Shown: positions 8,507 through 15,043 of the stretch, one piece after another | Layout of the letters: the number at the start of each line of letters is the position of its first letter | Position numbering within the stretch: the stretch's first letter is position 1 | NCBI RefSeq assembly: GCF_042920265.1 | Contig: NZ_JBDQZI010000001.1 | Coordinates: 434,001-498,000 of the forward strand | DNA from: Lysinibacillus_B sp042920265 | GTDB lineage: Bacteria > Bacillota > Bacilli > Bacillales_A > Planococcaceae | Length of the DNA: 64,000 bases | Direction of reading: 5' to 3' | Notes under the pieces: generated by a model | The model's input: only the letters and a program-made list of their open reading frames with translations | Databases searched by the model: none | What the model was told of the DNA's origin: nothing | Made by a program: the position numbers and the translations under genes

Positions 8507-9699
8507 AGGATGAAAAATGGGGCGAGCAAGAAATCGAAAAGTTATTATCGCAAGCACCAAAAATTCAAGATAATCGTTCGAAAGAAGACGTCTTCGCAAA
8601 ATTAAAAGAAGCAGGGGCTTTTGAAGAAGAAGTACCCGTACAAAAAGTCATAAAGAAAAAACGAAGCTTGTTTAGTATATATGGATTAACAGCTGCTTTA
8701 TTGTTATTTGCATTTGGCGGTATGTACTATATATCTGGTAATAAGTCGCAAGATGACGTGGCCTCTACTTCAATGGAGAATGCAGATATGGCAACAAAAG
8801 AAGCTGAAGGAGAAATGACGAGCGGAAGCCCGATGATGATACGAAATTTTGTGCTTGAAGATATGCGTACAGCTGTTTATCCCGAACAGTTAGAAAGTAG
8901 TAAAGCTTTTTATATCGGTTTAGCGGGTGATGATGCAGAGAGTGTACCTGTGACAATCATTATTCCAAATGAGCAACTAATAGAAGATTTCGGCACAGAT
9001 TCACCGTCACAGGTAGAAATGTATCAGAAGTATGCAGCGCTAATTGACGAACAAGCGGCGGGCTTTCGTGACTATCATCCGGTGAAGGGGATTGTGGAAG
9101 AGCAAGGGTTAACGGTTGTGCATACATTACCACAAAACCATGACTATGATACCGCTTCTGGTACGATGTCTATGTATATCGGGATGCTTGTCGATACATT
9201 TGGGAAAAGTTATGACACGGTGGAAATCGTAAATGAGGAAGGCTCTGCAATGACGTTTAGTGAAGTAGGAGAGCCGAGTGAACCATTACTATTAACGGAG
9301 AAGAAGCGCTATAGTTATTTTATCGATGAACAATCAGGTGGCATTTACTTATCGCCCAATTTCCGTCAAACATTTGATACGGCAACAGAAGCATTGCAGT
9401 TTATGAAAACGGAGAATAATGATATTTATCAATCGGCCATTTTACCAGGTGTGGATTATACCGTAACGGAAGAGGATATTGTGACGGTTACATTTACGCA
9501 ACCGTTAGATTTAGAAGCATTTGATCCGCAGCAGGCAATGTATATGGTAGAGGCTATGTTATTAACGGCATCGAGCTTCGATAAGCAAGTGCGTTTTGAG
9601 AATGTTATACAGGCGGAGTGGCAAGAATTCAATTTTACGCAAGTGTTACCAATGCCAGTAGGTGCAAATCAGTTATCAATAGAATTCCTACAAAGATAG
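8503..9699 (+). CDS. rsiX: Anti-sigma factor RsiX
   Basis: Presumed membrane-bound inhibitor of SigX. The 398-residue protein has a cytoplasmic N-terminal part (about 1-60), one membrane segment (about 63-80, SIYGLTAALLLFAFGGMYYI) and a long extracytoplasmic domain with no recognised catalytic motif. Identity rests on topology and the 4-base overlap with sigX; the extracytoplasmic domain is poorly conserved in this family. RBS AAAGGAGG lies inside the sigX end. Confidence 0.8.
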   Translation: MKDEKWGEQEIEKLLSQAPKIQDNRSKEDVFAKLKEAGAFEEEVPVQKVIKKKRSLFSIYGLTAALLLFAFGGMYYISGNKSQDDVASTSMENADMATKEAEGEMTSGSPMMIRNFVLEDMRTAVYPEQLESSKAFYIGLAGDDAESVPVTIIIPNEQLIEDFGTDSPSQVEMYQKYAALIDEQAAGFRDYHPVKGIVEEQGLTVVHTLPQNHDYDTASGTMSMYIGMLVDTFGKSYDTVEIVNEEGSAMTFSEVGEPSEPLLLTEKKRYSYFIDEQSGGIYLSPNFRQTFDTATEALQFMKTENNDIYQSAILPGVDYTVTEEDIVTVTFTQPLDLEAFDPQQAMYMVEAMLLTASSFDKQVRFENVIQAEWQEFNFTQVLPMPVGANQLSIEFLQR

Positions 9700-9723
9700 T
9701 CGGAGAAAAACGAAGGAAAGTAC

Positions 9724-9751
9724 TTTACAAATTTAGAATATAACCTATAAT
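9724..9751 (+). promoter_or_regulatory. Vegetative promoter of the ribU riboswitch transcript
   Basis: TTTACA, 16 bases, TATAAT: a near-consensus sigma-A promoter ending about 30 bases before the FMN aptamer. Confidence 0.75.
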
Positions 9752-9782
9752 GATAGGTGTAAGACAATTTCATAATTGATTC

Positions 9783-9952
9783 ATCTTCGGGGCAGGGTGT
9801 AATTCCCGACCGGCGGTAATAGAAGCCGCGATTTCTGACCATTTTGGAGGATATTGCAGCAGTGCTTCTTCAGCCCGCGAGCCACTTTTTAGTGTGCAGG
9901 ATTTGGTGAAATTCCAAAGCCGACAGTATAGTCTGGATGGGAGAAGGTGAAG
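9783..9952 (+). promoter_or_regulatory. FMN riboswitch (RFN element)
   Basis: The conserved RFN landmarks are present in order: ATCTTCGGGGCAGGGTG at the 5' side, CCCGACCGGCGGTAAT, AGCCCGCGAGCC, ATTTGGTGAAATTCCAAAGC, CCGACAGTATAGTCTGGATG and GAGAAGG at the 3' side. It binds flavin mononucleotide and lowers expression of the downstream riboflavin transporter. GGGAGAA (9939-9945) can pair with TTCTCCC (10069-10075), whose last bases belong to the terminator stem, so the anti-terminator and terminator exclude each other. Confidence 0.96.
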
Positions 9953-10071
9953 GTACGGTCGTTATTTGAAAAATATCGTCTATTTTTGCATACCAAAAAA
10001 AGCTATGGGAACTAGCTTTGTTTGTAGTGCAAAAAATGATGAAATAACACCTGTTTCAGTGTGCCTTATTC

Positions 10072-10104
10072 TCCCTTACGTTTATGTTACGTAAGGGATT
10101 TTTT
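10072..10104 (+). terminator. Riboswitch-controlled terminator before ribU
   Basis: TCCCTTACG (10072-10080) pairs with CGTAAGGGA (10090-10098) and is followed by six T. It forms when FMN is bound and stops transcription before ribU. Confidence 0.92.
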
Positions 10105-10166
10105 CATGAAGACGACCGAAATACCTTTCTTCTTGCGAGATGGAATCAGCAAAGGAGAAGATTTCT

Positions 10167-10742
10167 ATGACAAAACAAAACAAAAAGTTACGCTCGTTCG
10201 TAACCATTGCCATGTTAAGTAGCATTTCTTTCGTATTAATGTTATTTAACTTTCCTCTACCATGGTTCCCAGCCTTTTTACAAATTGACTTCAGTGATGT
10301 ACCAGCATTAATCGCGGTCATTACGATGGGGCCTGTTGCGGGTATTTTAGTAGAGTTAGTGAAAAATATTTTAGACTGGATTTTCTCGGGAGCACCAACA
10401 GGCGTGCCGGTTGGACATATGGCAAACTTTGCGACGGGTGTGTTATTCATTTTACCTGTTTACTATATTTATAAAAAATTCACGACATCAAAAGGTTTAA
10501 TGGTAGGTTTAATCGCCGGTACTATTTCCATGTCGTTAGGGATGGCGTTGCTCAATTATGTAGCGTTCTTACCGATGTATGCATACTTCTTAAACTTCCA
10601 TTTAGAATCATATGAAACAATTGTGAAAGGGATTTTACCGTTTAATTTAGTTAAAGGTGTGTTATTAATTGTCATTATTACGGTATTATTCCGTACGATG
10701 AAGACGTGGATCTCTAAACAACGCTTACAATATTTATCATAA
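10167..10742 (+). CDS. ribU: Riboflavin ECF transporter S component RibU
   Basis: Substrate-binding membrane subunit of the energy-coupling-factor transporter for riboflavin; works with a shared EcfA/EcfT module not encoded here. The 191-residue protein has about six membrane segments, with the family segment LQIDFSDVPALIAVITMGP near residue 40 and LVKNILDWIFSGAPTG near residue 73. The ATG at 10167 is preceded by AAAGGAG, whereas the in-frame ATG 27 bases earlier has no ribosome binding site. The FMN riboswitch just upstream confirms the flavin substrate. The same gene follows rsiX in B. subtilis (ypaA/fmnP). Confidence 0.93.
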   Translation: MTKQNKKLRSFVTIAMLSSISFVLMLFNFPLPWFPAFLQIDFSDVPALIAVITMGPVAGILVELVKNILDWIFSGAPTGVPVGHMANFATGVLFILPVYYIYKKFTTSKGLMVGLIAGTISMSLGMALLNYVAFLPMYAYFLNFHLESYETIVKGILPFNLVKGVLLIVIITVLFRTMKTWISKQRLQYLS

Positions 10743-10747
10743 AGTAG

Positions 10748-10776
10748 ACGCAGTCACGTTCGTGGCTGCGTTTTTT
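10748..10776 (+). terminator. Terminator after ribU
   Basis: ACGCAG-CACG stem pairing with CGTG-CTGCGT around TT, followed by six T. Confidence 0.85.
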
Positions 10777-10882
10777 ATGTTTAAATCGTTGGGAATTTTA
10801 ACACGGGATAAATTCCTTCCATGCTATGTAGTTCTATTGTATCGTTGGTATGGAACGATGAATGATAAAAGGAGTAATGAAT

Positions 10883-11500
10883 ATGTGGATTGATATTACG
10901 ATGCCGTTACATAAAAATATGCCCATTTGGCCCGGGGATACGCCATTTTCATATAAACAGGATGCGACGTTGACGGAGGACGGGGCGAATGTGGGGCAAA
11001 TTACGATGAGCTTACACGCGGGGACACATATAGATGCGCCGTACCATTATGATGATTTTGGGAAGGCGATTGATGCGTTACCGCTAGAGTTGTTTATAGG
11101 TGCTGTGAAAATAGTGGATGTTGTAGGAGTAAAGTGCATTCAGCTAGCACATGTGGAGAATCTCGAGTTACATAACGTGGAGCGTCTATTTTTTAAAACG
11201 AAAGTTGTACAGGATTTATGCCATTTTGATGCAGATTTTACAACGATTGCTCCAGAGGTGATTCGTTTTCTTGCGAATCAAGGTGTGCGTGTTGTGGGGA
11301 CTGATGCACCGTCGGTTGATGCATTAGACGATGTGAGCTTAATTGCACATCATACGTGTAGGCAAATGGGTATTTATATTATTGAAAATTTATTTTTAAA
11401 AGATGTTGATGCGGGCATGTATGAGTTTATCGCTTTACCGCTTGCGATTCAAGGAGGAGATGCATCGCCTATACGTGCTGTTGTACGAAAAATGAAATAA
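10883..11500 (+). CDS. kynB: Cyclase-family amidase, probable kynurenine formamidase
   Basis: Metal-dependent hydrolase of the cyclase family; KynB members cleave N-formylkynurenine in tryptophan breakdown. The 205-residue protein has the metal-binding signature HAGTHIDAPYHYD near residue 50, the N-terminal MPLHKNMPIWPGDTPF and GTDAPSVDALDD near residue 140, all close to KynB. The ATG at 10883 fits the GGAG 8 bases earlier better than two upstream ATGs. No kynA or kynU lies nearby, so it may act on another formyl amide or imide; the nearby hyu operon also acts on cyclic amides. Confidence 0.7.
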   Translation: MWIDITMPLHKNMPIWPGDTPFSYKQDATLTEDGANVGQITMSLHAGTHIDAPYHYDDFGKAIDALPLELFIGAVKIVDVVGVKCIQLAHVENLELHNVERLFFKTKVVQDLCHFDADFTTIAPEVIRFLANQGVRVVGTDAPSVDALDDVSLIAHHTCRQMGIYIIENLFLKDVDAGMYEFIALPLAIQGGDASPIRAVVRKMK

Positions 11501-11509
11501 TGAAGAAGC

Positions 11510-11547
11510 CTACAGCTTAAGTTGATTACTTGAGCTGTATTTTTTGT
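11510..11547 (+). terminator. Terminator after the kynB-like gene
   Basis: TACAGCTTAAGT pairs with ACTTGAGCTGTA with one mismatch, followed by a T run. Confidence 0.75.
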
Positions 11548-11641
11548 GGGGAATTAAGTCGTCTTGAAAATGGGTTTACGCTATTTTGCCGCAAGTTGTA
11601 TTTTCATCTGAACTTGCGATAAAATTAATCGAAACTTAATA

Positions 11642-11658
11642 TGTTAACTTTTATAACA
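11642..11658 (+). promoter_or_regulatory. GlnR/TnrA operator 1 of glnRA
   Basis: TGTTA-N7-TAACA is a perfect match to the GlnR/TnrA consensus TGTNA-N7-TNACA. It lies just upstream of the -35 element of the glnR promoter. Confidence 0.9.
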
Positions 11659-11663
11659 TAATA

Positions 11664-11692
11664 TTGATAAAATACATAACATAATGTAAAGT
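11664..11692 (+). promoter_or_regulatory. Probable glnRA promoter
   Basis: TTGATA, 17 bases, TAAAGT gives a moderate sigma-A promoter between and across the two GlnR boxes. Confidence 0.55.
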
Positions 11693-11701
11693 GAAGTTAG
11701 A
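11685..11701 (+). promoter_or_regulatory. GlnR operator 2 of glnRA (imperfect)
   Basis: TGTAA-N7-TTAGA matches the GlnR consensus except for one base in the right half. It overlaps the proposed -10 region, which suits repression. Two operators before glnRA are also known in B. subtilis. Confidence 0.65.
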
Positions 11702-11718
11702 AAAGGGAGGGGATGATG

Positions 11719-12114
11719 ATGAGTCGAGAGTTTCGAAGGGCGATGCCGTTACTCCCTATAAGCATGGTCATGCAATTAACGGAGCTAACCGCAAGACAAA
11801 TCCGCTATTATGAAGAACATGAGTTAATAAACCCGGCAAGGTCTGAAGGGAATCGACGTATGTTTTCGTTGGATGATATCGATGCATTATTGGAAATTCG
11901 AGAATTGCTTGACCAGGGAATTAATATGGCGGGGGTCAAAAAAGTATTTGATCTGCGAGATGTGAAAGATGTTAGAAAAAGTGACGTAACTTCGATTTCG
12001 GATGCAGAGCTTCGTGCCATTTTACGAGAAGAAATGTTGCAAGCACAACGTATGCAAAAGTCTTCGCTACGTCAAGGCGACCTATCGCGTTTCTTCCATC
12101 TTAAAAATGAATAA
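11719..12114 (+). CDS. glnR: Transcriptional repressor GlnR
   Basis: MerR-family repressor of nitrogen-assimilation genes, controlled by feedback-inhibited glutamine synthetase. The 131-residue protein has an N-terminal winged helix-turn-helix (QLTELTARQIRYYEEH, EGNRRMFSLDDID, about residues 18-60) and a coiled C-terminal region. Three ATGs lie in tandem; the third is chosen since GGGAGGGG then has 6-base spacing and the start MSREFRRAMP fits the family. It is followed by glnA after 24 bases, and two GlnR boxes lie upstream, so it is autoregulated. Confidence 0.93.
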   Translation: MSREFRRAMPLLPISMVMQLTELTARQIRYYEEHELINPARSEGNRRMFSLDDIDALLEIRELLDQGINMAGVKKVFDLRDVKDVRKSDVTSISDAELRAILREEMLQAQRMQKSSLRQGDLSRFFHLKNE

Positions 12115-12138
12115 TAAAAAAGTAAAATAGGAGAGTGA

Positions 12139-13503
12139 ATGAGTATGTTTAATACAGTTACGAATTCAACGAGTAAGTATACAAAAGAGAAGATTAAAGA
12201 AATTGTGAAGGACAAAAATGTAAAGTTTATTCGTCTACAATTTACGGATATTTTAGGGACGATTAAAAATGTCGAAATCCCAGTAAGTCAATTAGATAAA
12301 GCGTTAGACAATAAAATGATGTTTGATGGTTCTTCCATCGAAGGTTTTGTACGTATTGAAGAATCGGATATGTACCTTCGTCCCGATTTAGGTACATTCA
12401 TGATTTTCCCATGGACAGCAGAAAAGGGGAAGGTAGCTCGATTCATTTGTGATATTGCTCGTCCGGATGGCACGCCTTTTGAAGGAGATCCGCGTTCAAA
12501 CTTAAAGCGTATGTTAAAACAAATGGAAGAGTTAGGTTTTACAGGATTTAACTTAGGACCAGAGCCAGAATTTTTCTTATTCAAGTTAGATGAAAAAGGG
12601 AATCCGACACTAGATTTAAATGATGATGGCGGATATTTCGATTTAGCGCCAACGGACCTTGGGGAAAACTGCCGTCGCGATATCGTATTAGAACTGGAAG
12701 AAATGGGTTTTGAAGTGGAAGCTTCTCACCATGAAGTAGCGCCTGGTCAGCACGAAATTGATTTTAAATATGCCAATGCGATAGAGGCATGTGATAATAT
12801 TCAAACGTTTAAGCTTGTCGTAAAAACAGTAGCCCGTAAACATGGTTTACATGCAACATTTATGCCAAAACCGTTATTTGGGGTAAATGGTTCAGGTATG
12901 CACTTTAACTTATCGTTGTTCCAAGGGGAGAAAAATGCATTTTGGGATGAAGGGGCGGAGTTACAATTATCGAAGACGGCGCGTCAGTTCTTAGCAGGTG
13001 TACTAAAGCACGTACAGGGCTTTACAGCGGTAACGAACCCGATTGTGAACTCCTATAAACGTCTAGTACCAGGGTATGAAGCGCCTTGTTATGTAGCATG
13101 GTCGCCGAAAAACCGTTCGCCACTCGTACGTATTCCTGCATCTCGTGGGTTATCGACACGTATTGAGCTACGTTCGGTAGACCCATCGGCAAACCCGTAT
13201 TTAGCAATGGCCGTCATTTTAGCGGCGGGCTTAGATGGCATAAAAAATGAATTAGAGCCACCAGCACCGGTAGACCGTAATATTTACGTGATGAATGCCG
13301 AAGAGCGTAAGCAGTATGGTATTGATAATTTACCCGCTTCACTTGACGCAGCATTAAAAGAACTGGAAAAAAATGAAATCATTAAAGCAGCACTAGGTGA
13401 GCATATTTATGAAAACTTTAAAGAAGCAAAAGAAGTAGAGTTCGATATGTTCCGTACAACGGTCCACCAATGGGAACGCGACCAATATATGAAGATGTAC
13501 TAG
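12139..13503 (+). CDS. glnA: Glutamine synthetase type I
   Basis: Makes glutamine from glutamate, ammonia and ATP, and in its feedback-inhibited form binds GlnR/TnrA. The 454-residue protein has the beta-grasp domain and the catalytic domain with DGSSIEGFVRIEESDM (near 65), NLGPEPEFFLF (near 140), GSGMHFNLSLF (near 254) and NRSPLVRIP (near 327). It is about ten residues longer at the N-terminus than the usual 444; another in-frame ATG exists at 12145. Co-transcribed with glnR and closed by a terminator. Confidence 0.96.
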   Translation: MSMFNTVTNSTSKYTKEKIKEIVKDKNVKFIRLQFTDILGTIKNVEIPVSQLDKALDNKMMFDGSSIEGFVRIEESDMYLRPDLGTFMIFPWTAEKGKVARFICDIARPDGTPFEGDPRSNLKRMLKQMEELGFTGFNLGPEPEFFLFKLDEKGNPTLDLNDDGGYFDLAPTDLGENCRRDIVLELEEMGFEVEASHHEVAPGQHEIDFKYANAIEACDNIQTFKLVVKTVARKHGLHATFMPKPLFGVNGSGMHFNLSLFQGEKNAFWDEGAELQLSKTARQFLAGVLKHVQGFTAVTNPIVNSYKRLVPGYEAPCYVAWSPKNRSPLVRIPASRGLSTRIELRSVDPSANPYLAMAVILAAGLDGIKNELEPPAPVDRNIYVMNAEERKQYGIDNLPASLDAALKELEKNEIIKAALGEHIYENFKEAKEVEFDMFRTTVHQWERDQYMKMY

Positions 13504-13509
13504 GAAAAG

Positions 13510-13539
13510 CGTCGGAGTGATCATGCTCCGACGTTTTTT
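13510..13539 (+). terminator. Terminator after glnA
   Basis: CGTCGGAG-TGATCATG-CTCCGACG perfect stem followed by six T. Confidence 0.92.
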
Positions 13540-13553
13540 AATTGCTAGAGTAA

Positions 13554-13937
13554 TTAATTAACAACCAAAAATTTATTATTGTTAATATTATAATCACCAT
13601 ATTCTCTCGAAAGCACTACTGTTTTCACTGCATGTTTTTTATTTGCAAATATTAATAAAAAACGGTCCTCTAGTACATCAATGCCCCCATTATCACCTTT
13701 AAAGTGAATGTTCATTGAATCTTCAATAATTTCTTTTGTTGTATAAGGTCCAAATACTTCGACACTAACCCATTCAAAATTAGTTAGTGCTGTTAAATCA
13801 ATTTGTTTATCTCCTTGCTCTATTAGGGAGTGAATGTCCTTACCTAAAGTCGTATCTTGAGTCGCACGATTCCAAAAAAATTGAACAAGTAAAACAACAA
13901 TAGCAAAGATTAAGATTATATAACCTGTTTTCTTCAT
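13554..13937 (-). CDS. Small membrane-anchored protein of unknown function
   Basis: I do not recognise this 127-residue protein. It starts MKKTGYIILIFAIVVLLVQFFW, a single N-terminal membrane anchor or uncleaved signal, followed by a soluble domain of about 100 residues expected outside the membrane, with no cysteines and no catalytic motif I can name. The ATG at 13937 has GGAGG five bases upstream; the ATG four codons earlier lacks one. It is convergent with glnA and stands alone, facing a 1.1-kb decayed region. AT-richer than its neighbours. Confidence 0.75.
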   Translation of the reverse strand: MKKTGYIILIFAIVVLLVQFFWNRATQDTTLGKDIHSLIEQGDKQIDLTALTNFEWVSVEVFGPYTTKEIIEDSMNIHFKGDNGGIDVLEDRFLLIFANKKHAVKTVVLSREYGDYNINNNKFLVVN

Positions 13938-14128
13938 GATTACCTCCATCTTATTTATTCTGAATAGTGGATTTTGATTCCTATAATTTTACATATTTAA
14001 ATAAGACGTAGTATGTATAATGTAGTTCTACAACTAGATTGATATAGAAATATTAAGGCGCCATTTGCAAACTTAGCTCGTGCCTTAATAATGCCCTCAA
14101 TTATTTATAAACCGTACTTCTCAAAAAT

Positions 14129-14308
14129 ATGGTGGAACGTATTTGCTTATTAGCGACGCAACCAGAAATAACCGTAAATACTGTACAACAAGAGGTAGAT
14201 AGCAGTTTCAAAATTGTTCGTGATATAGAAAATATAGAACACAAGCAAAGTGTATCTGAACATCCAAGTATAAGACAAGCTGTAAAATCACTCGGATGCG
14301 ATCCATGA
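14129..14308 (+). pseudogene. Unidentified open-frame remnant
   Basis: A 59-codon frame with an ATG (reads MVERICLLATQPEITVNTVQ at its start and ends with VKSLGCDP). There is no clear ribosome binding site. The composition looks protein-like, but I could not name a family. It may be a remnant of a gene once belonging to the hyu neighbourhood. Confidence 0.3.
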
Positions 14309-14523
14309 TTAGTACGGAAAATACAAAAATACCAATTAACACGAAACATAGCATAAGAAGACTAATGATGTAATTATGCCTCATAATTGTATTTACGCAT
14401 GAAAAGTGGCGAAAAAGCAATGCTTTCTCGTGTCATATTACAATGATAATGAAAAAATATATCAATGATTTTCAACAAAATATCTAATAATGATCTATTT
14501 AAAACATTTAGGAAGACAGAATG

Positions 14524-14559
14524 AGCATTTTCAAAAGGAAAAATGCTTTTTTTTTATTT
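14524..14559 (+). terminator. Orphan terminator in the decayed region
   Basis: AGCATTTT (14524-14531) pairs with AAAATGCT (14540-14547), followed by eight T. No intact gene lies upstream on this strand, so it probably ended a gene now lost. Confidence 0.75.
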
Positions 14560-14729
14560 TCTAAAGAAGTTGGCATGAGAATTGCTGTTATGAAAGTGTA
14601 TGAAATTTTAAGTGAAAAGAGGTTGATATTTATTACAAATCCATTAAAAGAAGCGTTAAGAAATATTAGATTAGAACCATTTTCCACATCCAACTACGTT
14701 CATTGAATAACAACAATCACAAAGATTAG

Positions 14730-14948
14730 CTGCTATTTTTTATAGAAAGGAAAGGTATTTATTTAAAAGATATAGAAGGCAATATATACATTGATAGTGT
14801 GTCTTCTTTATGGGATGTAAATATTGGGCATGTTCGTGAAGAAATCGCCGAAGTCGCGAAGGAGCAAATGTCTACATTAGTATTTAGCTCATGTTTTGCT
14901 ACATTCAAATGTAAGCGCAATCAGTTATATGTTCTAAGATTGCTATAG
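14730..14948 (+). pseudogene. N-terminal fragment of a class III aminotransferase
   Basis: The frame reads RKGIYLKDIEGNIYIDSVSS, then LWDVNIGHVREEIAEVAKEQ and MSTLVFSS before running into unrelated sequence and a stop at 14946. This matches the conserved N-terminal block of pyridoxal-phosphate class III (omega-amino acid) aminotransferases: D-x-x-G-x-x-Y-x-D, LW-x-x-x-x-GH, and E-x-x-x-x-x-EQ. No start codon, and the PLP-lysine domain (several hundred residues) is missing. Lies 95 bases before hyuA. Confidence 0.7.
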
Positions 14949-14985
14949 AAGTTAGTAGCTATAAATATAGTCTTCTAATAATTTA

Positions 14986-14999
14986 TCTGAATATTCAGA
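14986..14999 (+). promoter_or_regulatory. 14-base palindrome before hyuA
   Basis: TCTGAATATTCAGA is a perfect palindrome 44 bases before the hyuA start. It could be the operator of an unlinked regulator; no regulator gene lies next to the operon. Confidence 0.35.
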
Positions 15000-15043
15000 A
15001 AAAATATGTCTTTTAAAACTATTAAATGAAAGAAGGTATCTCT

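Larger units (their letters stand above)
13950..15043. other. Decayed intergenic stretch with gene remnants
   Basis: About 1.1 kb without an intact gene between the small membrane protein and hyuA. It is AT-rich and holds an unidentified open frame (14129-14308), a strong orphan terminator (14524-14559), a short unrecognised frame after it ending near 14706, a class III aminotransferase fragment (14730-14948) and a palindrome (14986-14999). This reads as a degraded catabolic gene cluster. Confidence 0.6.

Noticed and set aside
14129..14308. Hydantoin racemase remnant
   Set aside because: Considered because of the hyu neighbourhood, but the residues do not show the conserved Asp/Glu racemase motifs, so I left it unnamed.
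14521..14706. 61-codon plus-strand open frame
   Set aside because: Its first codons are the stem and T-run of a strong terminator and no ribosome binding site precedes it; the later part may be a remnant but I cannot name it.
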